Position numbers and translations under genes: made by a program. A DNA stretch of 64,000 nucleotides from Typha latifolia (lineage: Eukaryota; Streptophyta; Magnoliopsida; Poales; Typhaceae): positions 3,483,188 through 3,547,187 of the forward strand of contig CM034101.1 of assembly GCA_019914945.1 (NCBI GenBank), given 5' to 3'. Below are positions 1 to 10,900 of the stretch, piece by piece. The notes beneath the pieces are model-generated. The model was not told where the DNA came from and did no database searches. It saw nothing but the letters and a program-made list of their open reading frames with translations. Positions within the stretch are counted from its first letter, which is position 1; the number at the start of each line of letters is the position of its first letter.

Positions 1-232
1 CACACAAGTATAGCTCGTCACATTTTAGTTCATTCACTTAATACCCACGTGAAACTTTACATTCATAAAATGTAATTAGCTACTTGCACAAAGGAAACTG
101 GCAAAACCAGATATTCTGGATGTTGTATTATAGGTAAACCTACTCAAGACCATTTCATCGTATAGGTGGATGCTTCGGATTTATCAAGAGACTACACAAC
201 TTTATCAAAGGAACAATAATATTGTAACTCAC

Positions 233-1090
233 AGTGTGAAGTTGCTGGCGCATGCAGCCATTATCATAAACAAGTTGAGAGACCTGCTTCTGCAGCCGAT
301 CGTTTTCCTCCATCAATAGCTTGTTCATTGCAGTCAGCTTTCTATTAACAGTTTGGAGACGAGAGGCTTCCTTTCTTTGCTTCTCACGGCATCTGCAGAA
401 CATGACCAAAGGTAATGCTAATAGTAGAAGACAGTATAAAGAGATTGTTTTTGAAGTATTTTCTTGAAATAACAAAACCTTTTTGTGTTGTCAATAAAAA
501 AACAAAAATAAAAAATAGATGAATTAGACATCCAACGGCGTACATGGATATATCCCACGAGGAGAGAACGAATAATGACATAAAAAATCTAATAGAAATA
601 GCAATACCCCATTTGGCAAATGGAGCTCAAAGATCCTTGCTTTCCTACTTACCATGTGAGAAAAAAAACACAATCAAAAGAAAGGAAAACGTAAATCATT
701 CAAAATCATTAAACATCTGCAACATTTATTTCCCAACCCCTGATCAGCACCTTTAAACGAAACCCAGGTAACAAAAAAAAACGTTTTTTTTTTCAAGAGA
801 CAACCATCAAAAAAATCCATTATTCTCCTAACAAAACCCATCTTTCACCTTGGTACAATCCAGATTCCTCACCTGCGGTTCTGGAACCAGACCTTAATCT
901 GCTTAGGCTCAATGTTGGCAAGTAGAGGAAACTCCCTGATAAGCTGCTGCCGTCTCATTGAGCTCGGCTTAGGGCACTCACTATACACTCTCTCAAGCGC
1001 CTCCACTTGCTCGGGCGTATACCTCACGTACTTCCCCGCATCCATCTGCTGCTGCTGCGCCTTCTCCTTCGCCGAAACAACCATCGCCAT
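233..1090 (-). CDS. Class III HD-ZIP transcription factor, 5' part
   Basis: This encodes the N-terminus of a homeodomain-leucine zipper III protein, the nuclear family that includes REVOLUTA, PHABULOSA, ATHB8 and ATHB15 and controls leaf polarity, meristems and vascular patterning. Exon 1 is 1090-873 and exon 2 is 392-233, joined in phase across an Arg codon. The start MAMVV at 1090 resembles the ATHB8/ATHB15/rice HOX32 side of the family; an in-frame ATG at 1120 is possible. The homeodomain begins at KYVRYTPEQVEALERVY and ends with IEPKQIKVWFQNRR and CREKQRKEASRLQ. The zipper follows directly with AMNKLLMEENDRLQKQVSQL. The MEKHLA and START domains and the miR165/166 target site expected downstream lie beyond the left edge. 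An intron begins at 232 and no further exon is visible to position 1. The homeodomain reads REFPLLANIEP where relatives usually have RECPIL(S/A)NIEP. Confidence 0.93.
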
Positions 1091-1208
1091 CTCCGCAAAC
1101 CCTCGAAAGATCTCAATCAAAAATACGCTAGAAACCTCCCCTCCCTCTTCTTCCGAACCTTCGGTAGTGGTAGGAGCCTAGAACCGCCTCCCTCCCGCAT
1201 CACCGAGC

Positions 1209-1277
1209 TCAGAATCCGATCGCCTCCTCCTCCGACGAGGCAAGCCCCAACCCTATCTTCGCCTTCACATCTCCCAT
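1209..1277 (-). promoter_or_regulatory. Upstream ORF in the HD-ZIP III leader (22 codons)
   Basis: A short ORF starts at 1277 in the strong context accATGG and ends with TGA at 1209-1211, about 119 nt before the main ATG at 1090. The peptide begins MGDVKAKIGLGLASSEEEA. The surrounding leader (about 1280-1400 on the minus strand) is rich in GA and GAGAA. The frame stays open upstream to an ATG at 1406, so if transcription starts further out the ORF could be 65 codons. The ORF and context are seen; an effect on translation is inference. Confidence 0.45.
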
Positions 1278-1637
1278 GGTGCTCCTCTTCTTTTCTCTTC
1301 TCTTCTCTTCTCTTCTCTCGAACTTAGAAGAGAGAAATAAGAGAGAGGAAAAGGGAGCAAGAAAAGAAGAAGGGGGGGCAGGGTATATTTTAATAGAGAA
1401 GGCCACTTTCTGGGGAAAATTACAGTGAAGGGCTTTATCTTTTGTTTGATTCTTTTTATTGTTTTGTTTAAAGGGGGGTTCTATTCTTTTGAAGGAAATG
1501 TGGGGGGTTTTGTGTAAAATATAGGATGTGGAGGGGAGTTGTTTTGGGTTTTGGTGCAGGCAGGCTGTGCAGCTGTCGTGCTGCTGCTAATAGTGCTGTG
1601 CTGTGCAGCCTGCTGCAGTTGTCTCAGAGGAAAAAGG

Positions 1638-1640
<3 letters not shown>

Positions 1641-1690
<50 letters not shown>
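1641..1690. repeat. (TC)25 microsatellite
   Basis: Fifty bases of uninterrupted TC dinucleotides followed by a C-rich end. It lies upstream of the HD-ZIP III gene, reads as GA on that gene's strand, and could be a GAGA-type element or a length-variable marker. Confidence 0.97.
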
Positions 1691-1694
<4 letters not shown>

Positions 1695-2333
1695 CCCCTT
1701 CTTCAAAATTTTCAAATTTAAATATTTCAAATGCCATTTTAAAATCAACTGCTAAATCTTAATTAAGACAAAAAATAATCATGTTTACAGGAATACTATT
1801 GTGATCCAATTAAGCCCATGTATTTGATGCTCTTATAGCTGATGAGATTTAGAGGAATAACTAAATACAAGAATAGCTGTAAGTGTCTGATGCAATCCCA
1901 TTCCATCTAATCCAGTGTGATATCAGCCTTAAGAAAACATTAAAGTATACCTGGGTAACATTACTATTATCACTACCGAAGAAGATAAATTCACATATAA
2001 CTACGTCTGTACGATTCTTCTCGTCGTTTTATTGCAAGACCCGAAACAAAATCTCTGGTCTCAGATACGTGCAGTACTCCTCATAGCTACTTAGACCTAT
2101 AACTCTATATACACACAAATATATAGCCATACACACCCATTCCCTAATCTCTCTCATCCGTCCAATAAAAGGTGGCCCCGTAATCCGACGGCCATTATGA
2201 GAACAAAATCGTAATCTTCTTCTTAATTAAGAACAGGAATCTTTGCATCAAATGCTCTGAGATCTCTTGTCCCTTGTGCTCCTCCCTATAAAACGGTTTA
2301 TTATATGTATATATATAAGGAGGTGTTTGAGTA

Positions 2334-2364
2334 CGTATATATATATAGAGAGAGAGAGAGAGAG
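2334..2364. repeat. (TA)n(GA)n compound microsatellite
   Basis: A short TA run passes directly into nine GA units (2347-2364). Confidence 0.9.
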
Positions 2365-5089
2365 TTGCAATCTCTTTTTGATGGCTTGGTAGGCGTTGTG
2401 TGTGATGGGTGCACTGTTCTGCGTCCACTGGCCGCCGCTGGATCTGGGAGTGTGAGATATTGGAGTTTTTGATCAAACTATATTTAGTTTATATTTTTTT
2501 ATTAAAATAGATTTTCGCTTATGTTTATTATTAACTATGATCTAATTTAATGCAGTCCTAACAATAATGCCAAACTGTGTTACTGTTATACATTTTTTTG
2601 TCTTAATTACTGAAATACTAGGTTAAATATATTTATATACATAAAATGCTGAACTTACCTAGAAAAAAAAATATTAATTAATTCTGCGTTTTTATTATGG
2701 CTACAGTATATTATAATTCTATTTGGTAATAAATTTGATGAGTAATTTATTTTCATACAAAAAAAAATTAAACGGTGCAAGCTTGATCAAAAACTCAGAG
2801 ATATTATCTTAATTTAATGCTTCCAGTAGTATGTCATTATTATAGCTCAGTAGTAGTTGAGTCCTACTGATTTACCTTGTGAATGAGAATTGATATTTAG
2901 TGCATTTTTTGTTGGAGTATTATATGCATTTGATTTGAATTTGTTGTGACTCAGCTCTTGTGAGGATTAGCACAGTTAATTAATCTAAGAATAACTAGTT
3001 CTTTTGAGTAGCTTATGAATAGTCTATGGTAAATAATAATAATAATAATGGTTTCAACTAACAGGGCAAAAGATCTAGAGAAGAATTCTCTCATAAGCAC
3101 ATTGATTTGACTTATACTATGTAGTTAGAATTCAATTCTGATAGTAACTATAAATATAATAAATTGCCAATACATCCAAATTACTCTCTTCATTAATCAG
3201 CTTGTCTAATATATATATCTAACAAAGTTATTTTGATAATTTGGGTCATTCTCTTAATTGGGATCAAAATTACAAAATTATCCACGTAATATGTAAAAAA
3301 AAAGTTATACTGGGAGGTAAATAGATGCACGAATCTCGAAGCTAGCCATATGTGATATGACCACCATCTTTAGAGAGTCCCGCATTGCTGCACGAATCTT
3401 GAAACAGGACCGGCAGGTGATCCCCTACAAACTCGTTGCAGGAATTCGCTACATCACAATATTCGACAACCGGTCACTTTTTTATTTTTCAAAATAAAAA
3501 AATAAAAAAGAAATAAATAGTACAAATCCCATCTTTGCTTCGGATTAACCAACGGTATGCATTGCGTCAGGCTTCTGTCTCGCGCTACAGTCAAGTGCGT
3601 CAGAGAATTTCACGCCGATCCTCCTCAAATTACCAACTTGCCCTCGTATTTTTTTCTTTTTTTCCGAATTTTCCACCAACCAAAATTAGTTAAGGGGTAA
3701 TTATACCTAAACCACTGATTATTTTTTTCCTTCTACATTGCTTAGTCTAGGGTTTTTTTTTGTTGTTGATGATTTTGCTATTTTTTCCATGCATTTTGTG
3801 CTTGATATAATGTGTATTATATGTTTAAAATGAATAAGATTAAGCATACATAATTTTCTTTTAAAAAAATTATAAATAGGACGCATTAACTCTCTTATAT
3901 ATCCTCCTCTTAAAAAATTTATTAAAAATATTTTACGCGATCAATTCTAGAATATACAACACATAAACTGTTTATTTTATATTTTTTTTTCATTAACACT
4001 AAGAGAGTCTACGACAAAAATGCGCTTAGGGGGTCTAATTGTAGTTAAGTAGCACTTTAGTTAATATAAAAGGCGAAAGAAACTTTAATCAATTCCTCCA
4101 AAATGGAGCTTTATCAACTTTCATAAGCGAGTAATTTATCCCAGGATTACAAATCCTATGCCTTACTTTGAATACATAAAGTTGCATTAAAAGATGTTAT
4201 CTAAATAGCTAGTTAATAGGCCGACATGCTCCACATTCCAAATAGATTAAAGTAGTCACCCACTTGTCATTAAAGCTAATCAAGTGGGTCCTTTGGATAT
4301 GTTAGTTTTAGGGGCACCATGGATTAGTGGAGTCTTGGACTTGGGGTTAGGAGCACCTCATGATAAAACTTCTTTTTGTTAATTTTTCTAGATAGGCTCT
4401 ACTATAGATTTTGAATCAAAAGAAAAGATACCCCACTACTTGTTATTCTATTAAAATTCATTTCAAATTAGTGGATTTTAGTTTCGATGGTATTTAATAT
4501 TAATTCACTGACTATTCTAAAACACTTAAGTTGTTAAGTGGGCAGAAATTATTCTATTCCACTTAGCTTAAGTAATTTTGACTTTAACAACGCGCCTGAA
4601 TTAAGTCGTATGGATTAGTTTACATTGGAAATTATGCTATTAATTGACAAGATAAACTCTGATGTTATGATAACTTTACTGGTTACCTACAAGCTTATTA
4701 GATAAACCTCATAAAACCTTATATATATTTAGACTCTAAGTAAAAGAAGGAAAAAAAATGAAAGATGATTGAAAAGATCATATAACATGGTGATCACAAT
4801 TCACCTAGTGGAGTACCATCACAACCTTAAAAATCTAAACCATGGAAGACCATAAAGCCACTTTTATGGCCTGATGCAGGCCAACACCAACCATCACTTT
4901 CCAATACACATTCCTCTTTCTTCTCTCCCTTTTTTTTTTTTTTTTCTTCTCTTCCTTCCTCTCCTTGGGTGACAGTAGAGAGTGTTGGCCAACCCAATCC
5001 CTTCACTTCCAAGCTTGTCATTAGCTTTATACATCCATTCAAAAAAAGAAGAAGAATGTGGAGAAAGCCTGTTTGGGTGAGCAAAAGCA

Positions 5090-5720
5090 CTATAAAAAGC
5101 TTTGACATCCACACACACAAAAAAAAAAGCCCAACCCCAAGCCTTCTCTTTTAAGTCTAAGAACTACAAGTATTAACCAACTATTACTATTACTACAAAG
5201 AAGAAGAAGAAGAAGAAAGAAGAAAAAAGAAGACCAACAAGAACAATTAATAGGTCATGATGGGTTCATAAGAGAGTCAATGGCCACAGAGGACTCTCAC
5301 AGTGTGTCTTCCTGTCCCCTTCTTGATGGCAAGATAAGGGGGCCTCATGTCATGTCACATTTGCCATGCCTTCTTTTCCCCCCATGAGGCCATGACCCAT
5401 CTCTATCTCCTTCCACAGAACCAAAAGGAAATTAAGATAAAAGAGGAGGGGGGAAGTGCAAATATTTCTCTCTAGAGACTAGAGTTAAAGTTTGAGAGAG
5501 AGAGGGGAGAGGTGTGTTTCTGGACCCACCGCCTGGTGGATGTTAGGGTCCACGTGGCCGCCGCGAGCGGCGCGCGCATGTACCTCGATATTCGTGCGCC
5601 CTCCGCAGTCCCACATCTCGAAGTAATTAGTGTATATAATTCGATTGCCAGTATGGCGGACTACATGCATTGGCCTGTTTTAGTACGTGGGAAGGGGGGT
5701 TTGTTTATTATTGTAGGACT
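5090..5720 (+). other. Possible non-coding or small-peptide transcription unit
   Basis: A TATA-like box (ctataaaaag, 5090-5099) is followed at leader distance by a run of AAG/GAAGAA purine repeats (about 5199-5235). Next come two adjacent hairpin-forming segments: 5316-5341 (CCCCTT CTTG, loop atgg, CAAG at AAGGGG) and 5341-5391 (GGCCTCATG pairing with CATGAGGCC). A 35-codon ORF spans 5280-5387 (MATEDSHSVSSCPLL...). The block is more GC-rich than its surroundings, and 5520-5620 is strongly GC-rich. I do not recognise the peptide and found no match by eye to common plant miRNAs. It may be a miRNA precursor, a lncRNA or a leader whose gene is lost. Transcription is inferred. Confidence 0.25.
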
Positions 5721-6870
5721 GTAGTAGTACTTTCTTGAAGGGTTCGTTGATATATTACTAATGGTGATAAGTGGATTAATCTACTATGATTAAGGTGGTT
5801 TGAGACAGTATAATTGCATGCATGGATCCATGATCAGGATGTTTGTTCTACTAGATTGTTATTTATCTGCATGCTAGCTTCACTAATAATACATACACTA
5901 TCATTAAGCAGTGGATCTGTTGTTAGACACAGTGATAATTACATCCAGATCTCTTGAACTATTATTTATTTTTAAATCCATAGCACATAAAATCTCCAAA
6001 ATAATTTTTCTTTCTGTTAAAAATGTCACCTAATTTATTTTAGACGCTTTATGTTATTATTCTTATTTTACAAAAAAAAGAAATAGAGAATAATTAAAGA
6101 TAATCATCTGATATGTTTCTTTTGAACACATTTAAGTAAGGTAAGAGTGACACAAAAGATAAATAAAAAATAATTACATGAAATAAGCAATAGAGGAGTC
6201 TAGGTGTAAATGTAATAAAGCCATATATTATCACTTTGATGTTTGGTAAAGTGATGGGTTGTGGTTAGTTAATGGGACAAAGGATTGCTTTCCTAATACC
6301 TTTGGGTAAGAAGAGAAAGGAATCCATTGGAATGGGTGAATTGGATCAAGAGGCCCATGCATGTCCTACCATTAATTAAGGGTTCCTGTATTAAATTTAT
6401 GAAGTGGTTCATTATCTTTGTACTCGTTCGTTTCTCTTTTAATTTATGTACTCAGGAATCAATACTATGCATCTGCCACAATTACTACCCACCACCAGTT
6501 CATTAAATTCTCTTCCCCCAAAAGTGAAGAGGTTGTTTTAAGGACTGCAGGGCAATAGGTATATAGCAATTTGCTTAACAACTACAAGGGAAAGGGGATT
6601 TCTCCTAGATTCGTTACATGAGTGTGCAGTTATGTATGATCAAACACGGAAAACGATATGTCACACTCTTTGCTAGGCATCATGATTTGGTGCAACATTG
6701 GTGAAATAAGATGCAGCTTTAACTCGCTTTTCTGATGTGGAACAGGGGCTATTTCTAGAAAAATTTCTGGAGGAGATCTTAATGCGAATTTAATCTGCTT
6801 TTTACTGCAGTTGCCCTGAACTGTCTAAAAGTTATCACTGTTCAATTTTGACTGAGGTACTACAGCAAAT
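5721..6870. other. Intergenic, nothing recognised
   Basis: AT-rich DNA with no ORF of note, no clear repeat and no RNA gene that I can see. Confidence 0.5.
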
Positions 6871-7300
6871 GGAGAAGTTGATATCTCTATTAGGGGTTAA
6901 TAAAACCCCAAGGAGCTGATAAGATTTTTTTTTTTTTTTTTTGACTGTCAAAGAGCTGTTTCCAGCTATATATTAATTTACTGCCGACCGTAAGCCATGT
7001 CGATAGCAATAAGATTACAAAACTCTGGGAAGGTGTGGCTTAACCGGTCGTAATAGCTAGAATCGGAAGCCACACTAGCCTTAGCCGCTGCCCAGTCAGC
7101 TACACTATTAACTTTTCTCCCAACGTGAGCAAACCTAACTTCCAAACATTCCTTCGCGAGGTTGAGGCACTCCTGCACCAGGTTCCTAATACACCAAGGA
7201 CTGTCAAAGAGCTGATAAGAAAGTAAGGCAAGTTTGTAAAACCCCAAAGAGAAGTTACTATCTCTGTTAGGGGTTTATAAAACCCTAAGAAGCTGATAAG
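6871..7300. repeat. Tandem duplication of about 80 bp, split by a LINE
   Basis: Two similar units are present. The first, near 6871-6924, contains gagaagttgatatctct, aggggtt, aaaacccc and gagctgataaga. The second, near 7249-7300, contains gagaagttactatctct, aggggttt, aaaaccct and gaagctgataagaa. Removing the LINE insert at 6925-7208 and one copy of its target duplication puts the two units side by side, so the duplication predates the insertion. Confidence 0.75.
6925..7208 (-). mobile_element. 5'-truncated LINE, RNase H-like 3' end
   Basis: On the minus strand an open frame encodes LFDSPWCIRNLVQECLNLA, then RFAHVGRKVNSVADWAAAKA. This is the C-terminal part of the RNase H-like domain seen at the 3' end of plant non-LTR retrotransposons (the H-V-x-R-x-x-N-x-x-A-D-x-x-A pattern). 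An 18-base poly-T at 6925-6942 is its poly-A tail. A 12-bp target duplication GAGCTGATAAGA flanks it at 6913-6924 and 7209-7220. The element is dead: only about 284 bp of the 3' end is present. The 16-mer gactgtcaaagagctg occurs at both ends (6943 and 7199), possibly microhomology at the 5' junction. Confidence 0.85.
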
Positions 7301-7934
7301 AAATTAAGAAAAGTACATCCGCAAACTTATAGAAATGGCGAAAAAGTATATATGGCCTAAGAGGCTGAAGACAGCCTGAGGAATTTGATAAGTATGAAGA
7401 TTGGCTATGATCTACTGAAAGACTCAAGAACATGCTTTCCTTTTTTGTTTCTTGTAATTGAAAATCAAACGTCAAACGTTGCTCTCAAAATAAATAAACA
7501 AGTTATTGAACCAAATAATTTCTTAAACACTCACAAAATTATCGAGGAAAAACTGGTGAATGATTATGCAAAGAATATCAGATCAAATGCTGTCGCATTG
7601 CAATAAAAGGCTAATACAAAAATAGCAAAGGTATTGCCAATCTAAAACGAGAAAATTTCTGTAATCTAACATGCTACTTCTGGTTATTCTGCAAAGAACC
7701 TAAGAACATCAAAAGCAACGGAATTACATCTATTTTTACAAGTATGGATCTTTTCTCGACTGTACTTCCCGTAACATTTTCTCAAGGAAGAACATGCTTA
7801 CCAATGAATCCTCTACTTACAAATTTTAGAACTATAGGATAGTCAATCTCCCACCAATATACTATGCAAAGCAAGCAATACACTATGTAAAGCAAGCTAT
7901 TTCTATTCCTAGAATCCAGTCCTGCAAGTTGGTC
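7301..7934. other. Downstream region of the NF-YA gene
   Basis: AT-rich DNA that should include the NF-YA 3' UTR. NF-YA messages often carry a miR169 site here. I found no convincing site by eye; cagcctgaggaatttg near 7372 matches only the first five bases well. Confidence 0.4.
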
Positions 7935-10900
7935 CTAAGAATGTGCGTCTTCATGGACTAGACATTTAAGAGGCTCAGCTCTCTCACCAGATACTTCAAT
8001 GTTCTTCTGATTCCCCGGACATGCATTCCCAGAAGTTGGGTGGGTGGACAGTTGGGCGTTGTCATCTGAGGCAGGCCCATGTGGTTCATCTCCTTCAGAC
8101 TTGGAGTCGAGATCCTTCTTATCTTCCTCAGATTTAGAATTAAGAAATCTACCTCCGCAACCCCTTGCTCTTTTCAAGGCATGCAGGTGGCGGGACTCAT
8201 GTAGATAAGGCTGCACGTCATAACAATATTTCATCAGGAGATATACTAATAAATAAGAAGGATGAATCTGATACTCTCAGCTGAAGTTGTTTGCTTCAAC
8301 ATTAGCACCATCTCAAGCCTCAAGCTATAAGCATCCAAGTAACAGCACTCATGTCGTAACTAATTAGACTGCCAGCGTTGTAGCTATAAATCATCAATAA
8401 ATCTACAGAGAGTGAAGAAAGTTGAAGAGGACTTCAAGGTGACATATTTTCAACTTCCAATGATTTGTATTACCTTAAGCATATAGTAAGTCCTGCGTGC
8501 AAGAACTTTTACAGAAATTTGCAAAAGTGATTCTCATGAGAAAGATGTGAAACTTGCAACAGTAAAATCATATGTACATGAGAAAGACGTGATGAGGTGA
8601 TTCTCATTTCCTAATTACACAACCAAGACAGCCAGAAAGCAGAGTGTCGGAAGCATTCCATAAATTCTCTTTTCTTCTAAATTTCAGCAACAGTTGACTC
8701 ATCGTCTTGTTGCATGCACTTAAAAGGTGCATCATTGATAAGGAATATTCACCAACCAGCAAATCCTCCATTAAGTCACCAAAAGTATATGCTCTGAAAG
8801 AGTTTGCAAGAACAACTGCACCTACATGCCTTCGCCCATTTCCATTAGGCACCAACTACATGGCTAAATTAGGAGGATATAAAACTAAAAATTCTAATGC
8901 TAAATTGGAAACTCCAAAATAACCCAGCTATGCTCGATTCCTTTAATTTCAACTCCCCTACTTCATCATCACCTATCAAGAGGCATATAATCCAAATTTC
9001 CTTTTGCTGACAAGTAGTCCACAAATACATATATCCCAACTTCTCTTACTCTCTCAAATCATCTTTTCACTAAGGATTTCAGATCTTAATGTCTATGTAA
9101 ACAGTTGACATACAATAAATAAGACAAGCCCACTAAAAACCTACACACGAGCAAATTGGCCCTCGAATACAAAGAGAACTAGGTCATCATGGCACTAAAG
9201 TCCAAATATATATATACCTTACGGCTTTTGATCAATTTTTTTTCGGTTTCAGCTTTTGCTCGAGATTGACGACGCCTTAAAATACCATGATATTGCTTTG
9301 CGTTCACATAAACAGGCTCTTCAACTGCATCAGTAGGCAATGGCAATCCAGCATTCTGCATTCCCATCAACTGTGGATGGATCTGAAACAGTTATGGTCA
9401 ATCAAAACCACAATCAAACAAGACCAAAAAAAGAAGTTATAACAATTCCTTCTGACCAAATAATGCTAGGAAGATCAACGGTGGCATGCGTTTATTGGCC
9501 CGTAAGTACTTACCACAGTTTGTCCACCATAAGCAGCAAAGACACCTCCATAATAAGGATCAACATATGGATAAACAAACTGACCCTGCCAAAAAGAATA
9601 TGCTTACATGCATTAGTCAAGTGATTTCAGAAATCCTCCAGAAATTATACTTGCTAAATATTATCAGCATCAACAGATGAATCATTTGTGCGAGAAAACT
9701 CATAAATGACAGGGCAACCAACTTCCAGATATTTAACAAATGATTTTGTAGCTTGCTGTACAACATTTGAGCAATCTGTTAAGCTGATGTCCAAATTATG
9801 CAGCCTAACCATTTAAGTTCTTCTCTAAAATAGATGCAGATTCTGATAGTGCAGGTAGCTTTTCAAGCATATGATGGGCTCATGCCCTTAAACAAATCTT
9901 TGAATTGCCAAAGATAGGTCAAATTCAGAAGGCCCTGTCATAAAAGTTATTTGAGTCCGAATATAATGAGGGGTGAAAGAGATAAGTATGTGCTTCTTAA
10001 GTAGAATGGGTAAATATGTAAAGGTGCTAAAATATGGCTGGTCAAAGGACACAATGATTTGTCCTATCATTGAACTTGTTAGATAGAAATTAGTAGATCA
10101 ACAGAAAAACTGCCACATAAAAAAAGAATAAATCCTCAATGAAAGTAATATATAATATCATGAGAAGGTAAGCATGGATGTACTTTACAACTATATTCAA
10201 TAATTAGATGGAAATAAATGATTAGCTTCTTCCTCTGAATCTAGAACTAGCTAGACCAAAGAAATATAATTGCATCTACTAAGATAATCAGACACATGCA
10301 GTGAGACTTCCTTAATGCCTCTTTCATACAGCTTTCGATTTGTGGGTTACCTTGGCAATAATGTTCCAAGATACAGCCAAAATAATTGATTGCACTTTTG
10401 TGGTATACACTATACAGCACCATAAAAGTCCGTGTTTATAGATTTTAAAAATATATAAATTCCTAAAAAGTAGAGCACATGTAAGAATATGTAATAGATA
10501 AAAAAAACAATAAAGAATTGGAAAGATAAAGAGAATAAATTAAGGAGGAAGTTAGACAAGGTCAGGCCGAAGCTTGGAATAAGCAACTCACAAAGAATAT
10601 ATGAACTCTGCAATGTGAAATAAGGTATGCCAAAAGACAAGCTTCCTATCAAAGTGGGATCTGGAGAGGGGCAAGTGCGTGGAACCGTACCTTTTCTATT
10701 TACGACTGATATTAATCATTCAAGAGGTGGCAGAACCATTGAAGTACATCCATGATGATATATATTCAGAGGCTTGCATAGAGTAATTAAAACCATATTA
10801 GTTAAGCTCATCCAAACATAATAAAAGTAATTTGCTTGCCAATCATCCAAGAAGATATAGGTGACAGCTAACTAACAACACTATTACCAAGAAACATATC

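Larger units (their letters stand above)
1407..5088. other. Upstream region of the HD-ZIP III gene, no coding gene seen
   Basis: This is AT-rich DNA with two microsatellites and many short A/T runs. ORFs here are short, of biased composition and lack recognisable domains. A short direct repeat (tgcacgaatct-cgaa and tgcacgaatct-tgaa) occurs near 3,327 and 3,389. A stretch near 4,480-4,590 weakly resembles the short LTR family found later in the window. The region probably holds distal promoter sequence for the HD-ZIP III gene. Confidence 0.5.

Noticed and set aside
1526..1762. ORF with a long SLSLSL run
   Set aside because: The protein is produced by the TC microsatellite; no conserved sequence.
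5280..5420. Known plant miRNA precursor
   Set aside because: I compared by eye with common families (such as miR156, 160, 164, 166, 167, 169, 171, 172, 319, 390, 394-399, 408, 528) and saw no mature sequence.
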